This document shows positions 1-8,542 of a stretch of DNA of 46,600 nucleotides, piece by piece; within the stretch, counting starts at the first letter, position 1, and the number at the start of each line of letters is the position of its first letter. Source of the stretch: a virus; the IMG/VR virus record IMGVR_UViG_3300002835_000336, positions 1 through 46,600 of that record, one strand, 5' to 3'. The notes under the pieces were generated by a model that saw only the letters and a list, made by a program, of their open reading frames with translations, did no database searches and was not told the DNA's origin. Made by a program: the position numbers and the translations under genes.

Positions 1-1442
1 GGAGATGCGTTAGATACGTGGAAGTATTCTAAGTCATCAAAGATAGCAGAAACTTCAGACGAAACAACGATGAAGTTAGCACCACCTCTTAAAGTAGCCT
101 TATGAATTTGAGCTGAGATTTGATTGATTTTAGTAATCAACGTTTGATTCCACTCTTTTTGAGTGTAAGCGTTGAAACCACCACCATTGTTAGCTCGTTT
201 CCATCCGTTGTAATCCCATCTCAATTGCCAAGCCGAACCTTTTCTTAAGTCTCTTAGGATCTCTCTATCGATTTCCGCCGCAACTTGCTCAGACAATAAC
301 GCCGTAAGTTCTGCTTCTGCATCAATGTTATGGAATGCACTAACGTCTTGTGCCAATTCTGGTGACCAAGTAGCTCTTAGTTTTCTTTCTGTTACAGAAA
401 CCACAACTTCATCAAGTTCGAATGATACCTCACCCATTTCAGTTGAGAATTCTAATGATTCGTATCTGGACCAAGCTACAGTCAAACCTGTAAATGAAGT
501 TCCAGTTGCCGCACCAACATATCCGTCAAAGTTAGCAGAAGAACAATCAATACAAGCTGGATGTGTAAGGTCCAATTCGATTAGTAAACATCCATCAGGA
601 GTACAGATATCACCATAATCAACGATACCTCTTCCGTATTTCTGAGTTACTACTCTAAATGGTACACTACCACCTGCAGCAATAATTTGTTTACCATCAC
701 CATCAACAATTGCTGGTGTAGAAACTACTGATAAAGAAGATAAGAAAGATTCAGTATCCATTTCGTTTCCGTCTGGTCCAGTTAATCTACCTGCGTTAGT
801 AGTAGAGAAACCTGTTACACACATTTTAACACTTCTGAATGAACCATCCGAAGCTTTAGGTTGTGATGATAAATTAGTAGGTACTTTCACACCATTAGCG
901 TTAAGTGTTGCACCATAGAAACCTGCCCCAGCAAAAACGATTTTTTTACCTTTAGATGCGTCAAACAATCCATCATTATAGTATAAGTCATATAGTGACT
1001 TCTCTAAGAATGGAGTGATAAGTGTATCTTCATTACATCCAGAAATAACACATGCTGGTAATGATCCGTTAGCGGAACCATCTTTACCGTTCAAAGGAAC
1101 TTGTGTAGATGATGTTTTAGGTACAAAGAAGAATAATTTTCCAATTGGCATGTTCATCGCTTGTACCGATACGATATCGTTAGCCAATAATTTAGAGAAT
1201 ACTCTTCGTACAATTGGAAATACCACTGTCTCGAATGAACCTGATGAATCAGACGAAGTCGACTCATTAAGTAAAGAAGATGCTTGGTTTTCGTACAATT
1301 GTGCGATGTTCTCTTTTACGTGACCTTTCAAACCTTCAAGGAAACCTAATGAGGTCCACTTAGAAATAGTTTTAGATCTGATTTGCTTTAGGTGCTCTAG
1401 TCCGATGTTTCCGACTTGACCTGAATTTAACAAATGTCCCAT
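1..1442 (-). CDS. 23: Major capsid protein gp23 (C-terminus cut by window edge)
   Basis: This is the precursor of the main head shell subunit. The reading frame begins MGHLLNSGQVGN and runs off the left edge after about 480 residues, so the stop is not seen. The segment 'VRRVFSKLLANDIVSVQAMN' aligns with the T4 gp23 stretch around VRRAIPNLIAFDICGVQPMN, and the later region RATWSPELAQDVSAFHNIDA corresponds to the conserved T4 core with SIELAQDLKAIHGLDAE. The N-terminal ~60 residues match the T4 delta region that gp21 removes; here the likely cut is LLNE|S, with E60 at bases 1263-1265. It is last in the visible 17-20-21-22-23 order, 39 bases after gp22. No late-promoter motif is seen directly before it, so it is probably co-transcribed with gp22. 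Identification is from recalled family sequence. Confidence 0.93.
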   Translation of the reverse strand, partial: MGHLLNSGQVGNIGLEHLKQIRSKTISKWTSLGFLEGLKGHVKENIAQLYENQASSLLNESTSSDSSGSFETVVFPIVRRVFSKLLANDIVSVQAMNMPIGKLFFFVPKTSSTQVPLNGKDGSANGSLPACVISGCNEDTLITPFLEKSLYDLYYNDGLFDASKGKKIVFAGAGFYGATLNANGVKVPTNLSSQPKASDGSFRSVKMCVTGFSTTNAGRLTGPDGNEMDTESFLSSLSVVSTPAIVDGDGKQIIAAGGSVPFRVVTQKYGRGIVDYGDICTPDGCLLIELDLTHPACIDCSSANFDGYVGAATGTSFTGLTVAWSRYESLEFSTEMGEVSFELDEVVVSVTERKLRATWSPELAQDVSAFHNIDAEAELTALLSEQVAAEIDREILRDLRKGSAWQLRWDYNGWKRANNGGGFNAYTQKEWNQTLITKINQISAQIHKATLRGGANFIVVSSEVSAIFDDLEYFHVSNAS

Positions 1443-1481
1443 TTTTTTTATTATTTTTTAATTTTTGTTATTTTATTATTT

Positions 1482-2837
1482 TTATGAGATTCTTCTCATT
1501 AAATCTTTAATCGCAGATATCTGTGGATCTACATATGCTGTAGACTCATTTAGATTTTGCGACTTTGACGACTCAATAGTCTTATTAACTTTTTTTTGTA
1601 CTGACTCGTTAATTGGTTTCTTATTATCTAACTCAGTCTTAATTGTTTTGTATATGTTCTTAGACTCTTTTATCGACTCAGCATTGTCAAACCTCTTAAG
1701 GATATCCATTTTTTCTTTTTTCGTTGTCGAATGCTCAGTGAAGATTCTATTCACATACGCTAAGTTAGTGTTAAACAAAGCCACCTCATTAAGTTTGTCT
1801 TTGAATACATTAAGTGCTTTCTTATACTCTTCGTTTTTAGATTTTAACTCTGTGTATTCTTTCATTATCTTAGATTCAGAAACTGTAGATGATTTTGGGG
1901 TTCTATTTACTAAAGGTTTACGAAGTTTTATAGATTCGTCTCTTCTACCCACTTTAGTGCCACTGTATCTTTGTTTACCAGCGAACTTTCTGTGTCTTTG
2001 TAGTTTGTCCTCTTCTAATTTTTCTTCTTCCTCATCAATGTAAGCGCCTTCTTCCATGTGGTAGTCTTCACCATAGTGACTTTTTTTCATACCACCCATT
2101 TCTTTAAACATTTCCATCATGTCGGAATCTTCGTCTAATTCTATCTCGTACATTACTTCTTCGTACATAGAACCGCAATTCCCTTCAGCGCAATACTCTT
2201 TTTCGTTCATAGAATGTCTCATTTCATCCATAGATTCCTTAATGTAATACTCTGCACCTGTTTTATTATCTGTTAGATGGATACCACCAGCATCTTTTAC
2301 AACTTCTACTTCATCATCGTCAGAGAGTTTTTTGAAAACTTTAACAACTTCGTCATCAGACGCACCTGTTAAGTCCATTACTTCTTCTCCTCCCATACCC
2401 ATAAAAGGTAATTCTAAATCTAATTTCATTTCCTCTCCTTCTTCACCTTCACTAGCGTCTAAGTCTAGGTCGGTGTCTAAGTCAAGTTCAATGTCATCAG
2501 ACTCTTCATCAGATACTTCATCATCTAAATCTAATTCGATGTCTTCCACCTCATCAGATTCTTCATCTTCAAGATCTAAAAGGTCTTCTTCTTCTTCTTC
2601 ATCATCGGATCCTTTAACTTCTGTATCGATCATTTCTAAATCTATCTCATCTTCTTGTTCTGAGACTTTTTTTTCTTTTTCTTCATCTCCCTTTTTCAAA
2701 GATGACTCGACGATACTTTCAAATTCCTTGGACATAAGTGCCGCAAGCATTTCTTTCGTATTGGCTTTTAAGGCATCCTCTAAAGACTTTGCTTCTAGTA
2801 AAGCCTCTTCGATGATTGATTTCTTTTTTTCAGCCAT
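1482..2837 (-). CDS. 22: Prohead core scaffold protein gp22-like
   Basis: This is the likely internal scaffold of the prohead, degraded by the gp21 protease during maturation. The 451-aa product has a helical N-terminus (MAEKKKSIIEEALLEAKSLE), a very long acidic Asp/Glu/Ser tract at about residues 50-150, a middle with acidic and Met-rich stretches, and a basic, helical C-terminal third. T4 gp22 is shorter (about 270 aa), but a charged, coiled-coil, low-complexity composition and a position directly between 21 and 23 are diagnostic. Several (I/L)xE peptides, such as ALLE near residue 14, would be protease targets. A late-type ATATTTAT element lies 61 bases upstream. The opposite strand contains a long Ser-rich open frame that is only a shadow of the acidic codons. 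The function rests mainly on synteny. Confidence 0.82.
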   Translation of the reverse strand: MAEKKKSIIEEALLEAKSLEDALKANTKEMLAALMSKEFESIVESSLKKGDEEKEKKVSEQEDEIDLEMIDTEVKGSDDEEEEEDLLDLEDEESDEVEDIELDLDDEVSDEESDDIELDLDTDLDLDASEGEEGEEMKLDLELPFMGMGGEEVMDLTGASDDEVVKVFKKLSDDDEVEVVKDAGGIHLTDNKTGAEYYIKESMDEMRHSMNEKEYCAEGNCGSMYEEVMYEIELDEDSDMMEMFKEMGGMKKSHYGEDYHMEEGAYIDEEEEKLEEDKLQRHRKFAGKQRYSGTKVGRRDESIKLRKPLVNRTPKSSTVSESKIMKEYTELKSKNEEYKKALNVFKDKLNEVALFNTNLAYVNRIFTEHSTTKKEKMDILKRFDNAESIKESKNIYKTIKTELDNKKPINESVQKKVNKTIESSKSQNLNESTAYVDPQISAIKDLMRRIS

Positions 2838-2897
2838 TTTACTTTTTTTTTTAATTGTTATTAATTATTATTTAACGCAATGTTATACGTTCACTAA

Positions 2898-2905
2898 ATA
2901 AATAT
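2898..2905 (-). promoter_or_regulatory. Candidate late promoter element of gp22
   Basis: ATATTTAT in the gene direction, about 61 bases before the gp22 start. It is one member of the repeated element described in the findings. Confidence 0.45.
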
Positions 2906-2936
2906 GCGATATTTTAGAAAAGTGTTAATTATTTTA

Positions 2937-4748
2937 CTAATCGAGTAAAAAATTATTTAAATTATCTTTAAGGATAGCATCTTCTTTTTTAATATTCGAC
3001 TCAGACATCTGTTGTTCTCTAGATGGAACATCACTATAAATCCAAGAACCTGGAGTAGACGGTGAGGTAACAATATCCCAACAAATTAATTCAAAATCGT
3101 CTTGCACTATATTCTTACCACCTTCTTTTTCCAAAGAACCTACACCTCTTGATGACACACCAATCTTTAAACCTTTTCTCAAATAATTCGCTACTCTGTC
3201 ACCTTCACAAGATATAATTCCTTGGTTTACGAATCCCGGTGACATAATGATTTCTAACTTACCCATAAGTACATTACCTTCCCACCAAAGGTCTACCACA
3301 TTATGAGAAATTCTACTTACCGCAACAATAGATGATTCTGGGTGGTCACAATTATGTGTCCAAGAGATCTTATTATTTGATCTCATTAACCACGTACTAT
3401 TAGGGACAGTTACACAGTATACATAATCATTATGTTTAATCTTATCAATCTTTATAAATCTATGATCTAAATAAATTCCCTTATTAGTTCTAAGGTGTAC
3501 ATTATATAATACTTTAGAATCAGAAGATTTTATTAATCGTTTAGTTTTAATTTTTTCTTTAATTAAAGAAATTGTTCCATCTTCATTTTCAACCTCACTA
3601 AAGACTACGTTTTCATCAACAATAATTCTATCTTTTGGTGTGATTGTGTTAATTGTTGCACCGTACCCTAGTTTTACTATAATTTCGAATACGTCATCTG
3701 CCAAAGATTTTGATGTAGTGACATATTCTTTAATTAATTCATTTTTACTATTGTGTCTGTTTCTTCCATCACCAAGTAATAACCAATCTAATAAAATATT
3801 TAACAATTCCGGTGAGTATTGTTTAATATAATTAGGTATATGTTTTTGATATGAATTCCCTAAACTGAACAATTCATCATATAATTCTTTACTATATATG
3901 TTATATTGTCTGTTATCTGATACACTATATTTAAAAGGTAACCGTTCAAGTAAAGACTCAATCATTTTTGAGGACTCTTCCTTCACTTGTGTAATACATA
4001 CTAAATTTTTCTTATTGCCACCTTTAGTTCCACTACAATGTCCATCGGCAATAAAAATACCTAAAAAAGAAACCCAATCTTCTATATCTATAGTAATATC
4101 ACTATTTTTTAATGTATAAGTTTTAGGTGAATCACCTACCCATTCTGCGGAATGTTTAATATAAGAATGAGATACTTTAGAATCTTTATTTTTTATTTTA
4201 TCATATAATTCTTCACCAGTTAAGATATAAGATTTATCATTTCTATCCCATAATACTACTTTATGTTTTTTAGTGATTTTCATGTCTAAACTACTATTGT
4301 TATAGATATGGATTAAGTCATCGTCATATTGTTTTTTGATAGTATCCGTAACATTTTGTTCCTCAATGAAGTTGGTATCAATATTCATTGTTAAAATTTT
4401 ATCACCAACTTTAACATCCTCAATTTTAAACCACCCATCAGTGGTGTAAATCTCAGTACCTTCAGGTACGCATTCCCCTAACGCTCTTTTTTCTTTAATA
4501 AGTTTAAGGTAGTTTTCCGCTTCTCGTCTAAGTATAGCTTCAGGGTATACTCTTCCATTTCTGTTTTCTACCCCATATTTTTGCATAACCGCATAAACTA
4601 TCAAAGGTTCCTCTATGATAGGTTCCCCTTTTGATAGTTTAGTCATTTCACTAATAAAGTTCTGGTTATCTTTTGGTGAAATGTATCCCGAATCATACTC
4701 AATAAGGACACCCCTCTTATTGCTATCGTTATTTTTTAATATTTCCAT
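2937..4748 (-). CDS. 21: Prohead core protease gp21 precursor containing an intein
   Basis: This is the serine protease that matures the prohead by cutting after (I/L)xE-type sites. The frame reads 603 aa from MEILKNND; an upstream in-frame Met at 4781 would add 11 hydrophobic residues. I prefer 4748, because the candidate late promoter at 4769-4776 would otherwise lie inside the coding part. The N-extein (92 aa) ends ...EKRALGE and the C-extein (137 aa) starts CDHPESSIVAVSRISH, so the spliced enzyme is about 229 aa (T4 gp21: 212 aa). The catalytic His is in DHPES and the Ser in the GVSSRGVGS segment. The intein sits two residues before the catalytic His, so there should be no active protease without splicing. 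It lies just upstream of gp22 and gp23, as in T4. Confidence 0.92.
   Translation of the reverse strand: MEILKNNDSNKRGVLIEYDSGYISPKDNQNFISEMTKLSKGEPIIEEPLIVYAVMQKYGVENRNGRVYPEAILRREAENYLKLIKEKRALGECVPEGTEIYTTDGWFKIEDVKVGDKILTMNIDTNFIEEQNVTDTIKKQYDDDLIHIYNNSSLDMKITKKHKVVLWDRNDKSYILTGEELYDKIKNKDSKVSHSYIKHSAEWVGDSPKTYTLKNSDITIDIEDWVSFLGIFIADGHCSGTKGGNKKNLVCITQVKEESSKMIESLLERLPFKYSVSDNRQYNIYSKELYDELFSLGNSYQKHIPNYIKQYSPELLNILLDWLLLGDGRNRHNSKNELIKEYVTTSKSLADDVFEIIVKLGYGATINTITPKDRIIVDENVVFSEVENEDGTISLIKEKIKTKRLIKSSDSKVLYNVHLRTNKGIYLDHRFIKIDKIKHNDYVYCVTVPNSTWLMRSNNKISWTHNCDHPESSIVAVSRISHNVVDLWWEGNVLMGKLEIIMSPGFVNQGIISCEGDRVANYLRKGLKIGVSSRGVGSLEKEGGKNIVQDDFELICWDIVTSPSTPGSWIYSDVPSREQQMSESNIKKEDAILKDNLNNFLLD
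3351..4472 (-). mobile_element. Intein with LAGLIDADG-type endonuclease in gp21
   Basis: This is a 374-residue intein inside the protease gene. It starts with Cys (CVPEGTEIYTTDGWFKIED, block A) and ends with His-Asn before a +1 Cys (ISWTHN|C). DOD-type motifs are visible as FLGIFIADGHCSG and LLDWLLLGDGRN. A homing endonuclease in such a conserved active-site position is typical, because deletion must be exact to keep the enzyme alive. The segment between the two DOD motifs and the splicing blocks is intact with no stop, so both splicing and homing could be active. The second acidic motif (LLLGDG) deviates from the usual D-G-D-G form, so cleavage activity is less sure than splicing. Confidence 0.92.
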
Positions 4749-4757
4749 AATAGTGAT

Positions 4758-4789
4758 ATACTTTAATAATAAATATATCACTATGTTAA
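4758..4789. promoter_or_regulatory. Inverted repeat and late-type element before gp21
   Basis: ATAGTGATATA and its exact complement TATATCACTAT flank about 13 bases that contain the ATATTTAT element (4769-4776, minus). The arms lie within roughly 10-40 bases of the gp21 start. This may be an operator or an RNA hairpin at the ribosome site; function is not known. The arm limits are approximate. Confidence 0.4.
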
Positions 4790-4794
4790 AAAAA

Positions 4795-5232
4795 TTATTT
4801 TTTTCTCTTATGGAAAGTAAAAACGTTATTGGTTTCTATACAATTTTTTACGACATTATAAATAATACTTTTAGTACTATCTATAATTTTTGGGTTGTTT
4901 AACGGATAATGTCTTTTTTGGAAGAGTGTTATTTCACAAGACATAAAACTTTTTTTTTCTACTGATAGTCCTGAAGTTCTCATATCTAAATCTACAATGT
5001 ATTTGTTATTGTAGTATAAATCTTGATCTAGATAGTTGTTTAATTTTTGTTTTATTTTTTTTCTTAAATTACTTAAAAAATATTCGTAATTTAGATTTTC
5101 GTCTAATTCATCTAATTCGCCCCACGCAGATAGATTAATATAGATACTTTTTGATTCTTTGTTGTTAACAGTACCAATCTTAGTTTTATAGTTTTCTAAT
5201 AAATCTAATTTGATTTCTTTTCCTAATTTCAT
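4795..5232 (-). CDS. Unrecognised protein in the 67/68-21 interval
   Basis: This 145-aa protein between the 116-aa gene and gp21 is not recognised. It is rich in Lys, Asn and Tyr, with alternating hydrophobic segments near residues 25-35 (SKSIYINLSAWGELDEL) and 75-110. No signal peptide or membrane segment is seen. The position inside the head cassette suggests a morphogenesis or structural part, but the sequence alone does not show it. It has no (I/L)xE leader. An AT-rich segment with TATTTTTG lies about 50 bases upstream, but a correctly spaced TTTG is missing, so I do not call a promoter. Confidence 0.7.
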   Translation of the reverse strand: MKLGKEIKLDLLENYKTKIGTVNNKESKSIYINLSAWGELDELDENLNYEYFLSNLRKKIKQKLNNYLDQDLYYNNKYIVDLDMRTSGLSVEKKSFMSCEITLFQKRHYPLNNPKIIDSTKSIIYNVVKNCIETNNVFTFHKRKK

Positions 5233-5321
5233 TCATAATTTTTTTCATGTATTGTTATTTAAAAGTTTGTTAATAATAATACAAAAATATTCGTGAAATG
5301 TCAAATTTAATCGCAAATAAA

Positions 5322-5350
5322 ACCCACTATAGTAGCGAACTCTAGTGGGT
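5322..5350 (-). terminator. Probable terminator after the 116-aa gene
   Basis: ACCCACTA pairs with TAGTGGGT (8-bp stem, 13-base loop), and on the minus strand the hairpin is followed by TTTTATTT. It lies 41 bases after the stop of the gene at 5391-5741. Confidence 0.6.
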
Positions 5351-5390
5351 AATATTTGTCCGTAGACAATAACGGCCCTAATCCGTTTTT

Positions 5391-5741
5391 TTACATTTTT
5401 CTATTTCCTCTTCTGAACGGTCTATCTCCGGTATTATGTCGTGAAGGCATTGACCTCATAATTGGCAATTTCCCTCTACGACCACCCTTTAAGTCATCAA
5501 TATCACCATCAAAGTCATAATATTCATTGTCATCAGTTAAATCATCGTCAGAATCTTCTGAGTATTCACTACCACCCATTCTTAATATTTCGTCTCTCGA
5601 TAAATCAGAAAATTTAACATCACCGAATCTAGGGTGTCCATCGTCCATCCCACCTAATTCATTAATCATATTTTCTTTAATCACTCTTTTTACAATTCTT
5701 TGTAAATCAGATTCACTAAGTCTTATTACTCTTTTTTTCAT
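5391..5741 (-). CDS. Small leader-bearing head-core protein (gp67/gp68 position)
   Basis: This 116-aa protein has one of the clearest copies of the recurring leader: RLSESDLQRIVKRVIKE (residues 7-23), ending in IKE|N, a likely gp21 cut. The mature part has an acidic middle (EYSEDSDDDLTDDNEY) and a basic, Arg-rich, Gly-rich C-terminus. Its place between portal and protease is that of T4 genes 67 and 68, whose products are small charged prohead core proteins cut by gp21. I infer a core or internal protein role. The leader is nearly identical to the C-terminal motif of the 87-aa protein at 39400-39663, far away in the window. Confidence 0.8.
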   Translation of the reverse strand: MKKRVIRLSESDLQRIVKRVIKENMINELGGMDDGHPRFGDVKFSDLSRDEILRMGGSEYSEDSDDDLTDDNEYYDFDGDIDDLKGGRRGKLPIMRSMPSRHNTGDRPFRRGNRKM

Positions 5742-5761
5742 TTTTCTTATTTTTTTATTAG

Positions 5762-6526
5762 TTATATTGATTCTTTTAAATCGTGTAATCTTGTAATATC
5801 AGTAGTAAAAGAATCTATGTTGAAACTATTGTTCAGTAGTTTATCCTTAACTTTTAATAGTTTATCTTTAAGATCTAAATCAGAAGACTCATTTAATTTA
5901 GTATCGATACCATCAATACACTCTCTTTTTAATTTATTGAAAATATTTTCTTTATCTTCACTTGTACCATTAAGTACTGTTTTAATGATTTCTTTTTCTG
6001 ACTCACTAATGTTAGAATATCTAGAATTAAACTTATTTACTGCCAATTTTGTTAACACACTAGATGGTAAATATACACTTTCCGTAACAACCTCTTTTAC
6101 TTCCTCTTTTTCTAACATATTTTTAACTATATAATTAATTGTCTCATTAATTTTTTTAATATTCGAAGGTGTTTTTTCGGTGTTAACTAAATAAGATATT
6201 TTATTATAGAATTCTTGATTTTCTTTTATGATTTTATTACCTTTAAGTAATTTAACGAAAAACTCATTACCTTTTACGATATGTCCTTCGTTTAAACCTT
6301 TAAGTAGTTCAATATTCTCCTTAACGAATTCTTTCGCCTCAACACCATCATCGAACCTACTATTTTGTAAATTACTATAAATTAGATATTGATTCTTTAA
6401 TGTTTTATTTTCTTTAATTGTTTTTAAAAATTTAGAAAATAGTTTTTTACTCTTTTCGTTTTTTTTAATTATAGACTCTACTACTAAATTTTTAAAGGTA
6501 TCTTTAATATTACCAAAATTCTCCAT
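5762..6526 (-). CDS. Helical protein after portal (prohead core candidate)
   Basis: This 254-aa, Lys/Glu/Asn-rich protein is predicted almost wholly helical and has no recognised domain. It is directly downstream of the portal gene and carries its own ATATTTAT element at 6541-6548. By T4 order (20-67-68-21) this is the position of the prohead core proteins. Several (I/L)xE peptides, such as NLVVE|S near residue 17 and KLNE|S near residue 213, would be protease sites. The functional call is from position only. Confidence 0.72.
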   Translation of the reverse strand: MENFGNIKDTFKNLVVESIIKKNEKSKKLFSKFLKTIKENKTLKNQYLIYSNLQNSRFDDGVEAKEFVKENIELLKGLNEGHIVKGNEFFVKLLKGNKIIKENQEFYNKISYLVNTEKTPSNIKKINETINYIVKNMLEKEEVKEVVTESVYLPSSVLTKLAVNKFNSRYSNISESEKEIIKTVLNGTSEDKENIFNKLKRECIDGIDTKLNESSDLDLKDKLLKVKDKLLNNSFNIDSFTTDITRLHDLKESI

Positions 6527-6540
6527 GTTCTTTTTTATAA

Positions 6541-6548
6541 ATAAATAT
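6541..6548 (-). promoter_or_regulatory. Candidate late promoter element
   Basis: ATATTTAT in the gene direction, 15 bases before the start of the 254-aa gene. Confidence 0.45.
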
Positions 6549-6568
6549 TCTGAATTTATAAAAAAGTT

Positions 6569-8479
6569 CTATTTAATTAAATTATCGATTTCTTTTGCCA
6601 TATCACTAATTTTAGAGTTTAGTATTTCAGTATCCTTTTCTACCTCATCTAAGTTAAAAACCCTTTCATCCTTATCTAAACTTTCCATAAGTCTATTTAA
6701 ATAAATTCTTTGATATTTATTAACTTTCTCTTCGTATCTTCTTCTTCCTTGCTCTAATAAAAGATTGTCTTTTTTCTTTATTGACTCTTCGGTTGGTGCG
6801 GGTTCTGCACCACCAGTGTCTGTTCCGATTCCACCTAAGTCACCTCCAGTGTCTGTTCCGAACCCACCTAAGTCATCACCACCTGTGCCTTCACCTTCTT
6901 CACCACCACCCTCTGCGGGTACACCACCGGTTAATGTAGAAAAATCACCATAAAGTTTATCTACCCTATCAAAGATACCTGTCTTCTTAATGATAGTTGC
7001 GGTTTGTTCCATTTCTGCTGCGGCAGCTTTTTCTAATCTTTGTTGTTCTAAATCATTTCTTATTTCTTCTTCAGACATTCCTAAAATTTCTTTTTTCGCC
7101 CTAGTCATTGACATTGTTCCGAATCCATTACCCGCATCTGATACTACATCTTTATATAGGGTTACCTTTAATTGAGTTTGTTCTACCTTTAACATCTCTG
7201 CCTGAGTAGACGGGTTATTCAATGTTAGTGTAAAGTTTTCTAACTCATCTTCTAACCCTAAAATATATAAATGAATGATAGCAATCTTATTTAATTCTTG
7301 TATCATTGCTTGTTGAATTCTATTGATTGTTCTAGCAAATCTAATATCTTGTAACGCTAAGTTTTTACCTTCACCATTAACCTCCTCAAATCCTAAGAAT
7401 GGTTTAGGTACTCTAAGTGCAGTAAACAATTTTTTCTGAAGGTATTGAATGTCTGCAATCTCAGATAGGTTAGATGCTCCTGGTAGAGTCTCTATTGGTG
7501 AAGGTGCGTTTGTGTCTCTTACTGGGATAAAATAGTCTTGGTCCTGAGCCATTTGATTATATCTAGTGTCTACCTGCCCCGTGTTTTGATCAATAACAGG
7601 ACTTCTTTTAAAATTATTCGCAATATTGTTAACATATGCGGGTACATCTTTCTCATCAATGTTACCGACAAATATTTTAAAGATTCTTCTTTCAGGTGCC
7701 CTAGTTACTCTGTATATCAACATCGCATCTTCAGAAAGTAACAATTGTTTCCATATCCTTCTCGCTTTTTCCAACATTGAAGTTCCGTAAGGTAGTCTCC
7801 TATCATCGCCCAACAACCTAAAGTGTGCGATTTGCCACGCATTAAACTCAATATTTCTTTGACCCCATATAAATTTAATTGGGTTAATTTTATCAGTTTC
7901 GGCATTCGCAGGATTTTCACCGAAACCTTCATTTTCCTTTCTACTAATCTCAATATTTGGTAATTGTTTAACACCTGTAATCCCTTCTTCACTATCTATA
8001 TTGAGGAATAAAAAATCATCACCATATTTACAAACATTTCTCGTCCACATAGGTAATGATGTATGTATATCTAATCTATTAAAAAATAAGTCTTCTAATA
8101 TTCTTCTAACTCTCCTACTTTCAGAAAATATGTTAATAACTTTGTTATCCGAATTTAATGTGGTAGATTCTTCCATCATTATATCTAATGCGGCGGCGAT
8201 TTCGGGAAAAAACTCCATACCCTCAAAATCCGCATAAGATGCTAACCTAGTTGTTTCATAATATATGGAATGTTGGTAGATTTCATTATCCACTTTTTGC
8301 CACATATTAGAAAGATACGAATCTTGTTGTCTTTTTAACTTTTCAAAATCATATTCTTCTTTAGATTTAGTTTTAAGAAGTTCTTTATCGTTAATTGAAT
8401 ACCTTGATTTATTTTGCGGTTTCACAACCTCTGGGCCAAATAAATCGTTTAATTGTTGGAATATTGTTTTTTTTGCCAT
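6569..8479 (-). CDS. 20: Portal vertex protein gp20
   Basis: This is the dodecameric portal at the DNA entry vertex, which docks the terminase and nucleates prohead assembly. The 636-aa product has the T4-type portal features: an N-terminal helical arm, YADFEGMEFFPEIAAALDIM (about residues 80-100), MWTRNVCKYGDDFLFLNID with the wing region, APERRIFKIFVGNIDEKDVP, and LPGASNLSEIADIQYLQKKL followed by FTALRVPKPFLGFEE. The C-terminal part has a Gly/Thr/Glu low-complexity linker around residues 545-580 and a helical tail, somewhat longer than T4 gp20 (524 aa). A candidate late promoter is at 8511-8518. Immediately upstream is the terminase gene. Recognition is by recalled family sequence. Confidence 0.93.
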   Translation of the reverse strand: MAKKTIFQQLNDLFGPEVVKPQNKSRYSINDKELLKTKSKEEYDFEKLKRQQDSYLSNMWQKVDNEIYQHSIYYETTRLASYADFEGMEFFPEIAAALDIMMEESTTLNSDNKVINIFSESRRVRRILEDLFFNRLDIHTSLPMWTRNVCKYGDDFLFLNIDSEEGITGVKQLPNIEISRKENEGFGENPANAETDKINPIKFIWGQRNIEFNAWQIAHFRLLGDDRRLPYGTSMLEKARRIWKQLLLSEDAMLIYRVTRAPERRIFKIFVGNIDEKDVPAYVNNIANNFKRSPVIDQNTGQVDTRYNQMAQDQDYFIPVRDTNAPSPIETLPGASNLSEIADIQYLQKKLFTALRVPKPFLGFEEVNGEGKNLALQDIRFARTINRIQQAMIQELNKIAIIHLYILGLEDELENFTLTLNNPSTQAEMLKVEQTQLKVTLYKDVVSDAGNGFGTMSMTRAKKEILGMSEEEIRNDLEQQRLEKAAAAEMEQTATIIKKTGIFDRVDKLYGDFSTLTGGVPAEGGGEEGEGTGGDDLGGFGTDTGGDLGGIGTDTGGAEPAPTEESIKKKDNLLLEQGRRRYEEKVNKYQRIYLNRLMESLDKDERVFNLDEVEKDTEILNSKISDMAKEIDNLIK

Positions 8480-8510
8480 TTTTACTTAAATATACTTTAT
8501 TACTATTATA

Positions 8511-8518
8511 ATAAATAT
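8511..8518 (-). promoter_or_regulatory. Candidate late promoter element of gp20
   Basis: ATATTTAT in the gene direction, 32 bases before the portal start codon. Confidence 0.45.
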
Positions 8519-8542
8519 ATCAAAATTCTAAATGTTTACATT

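Noticed and set aside
1465-2043. Plus-strand hydrophobic ORF over the 3' end of gp22
   Set aside because: Phe/Leu/Ser-rich translation is the complement of Lys/Glu-rich gp22 codons; no promoter or start site supports it.
2332-2901. Long Ser-rich plus-strand ORF over gp22
   Set aside because: It is the complement of acidic GAT/GAA-rich codons; poly-Ser from reverse reading is a common shadow. The same holds for 17370-18398 and 14209-14526.
5391-5741. Leader motif as a signal peptide or DNA-binding helix-turn-helix
   Set aside because: The leaders are charged and amphipathic with no hydrophobic core, so they are not secretion signals. They are one helix followed by a cut site, too short for a helix-turn-helix, and appear on cargo with clear other functions.
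7717-7992. Minus-strand ORF inside the portal gene
   Set aside because: It is an alternative frame on the same strand, within a strongly conserved portal coding region, with no start signals.
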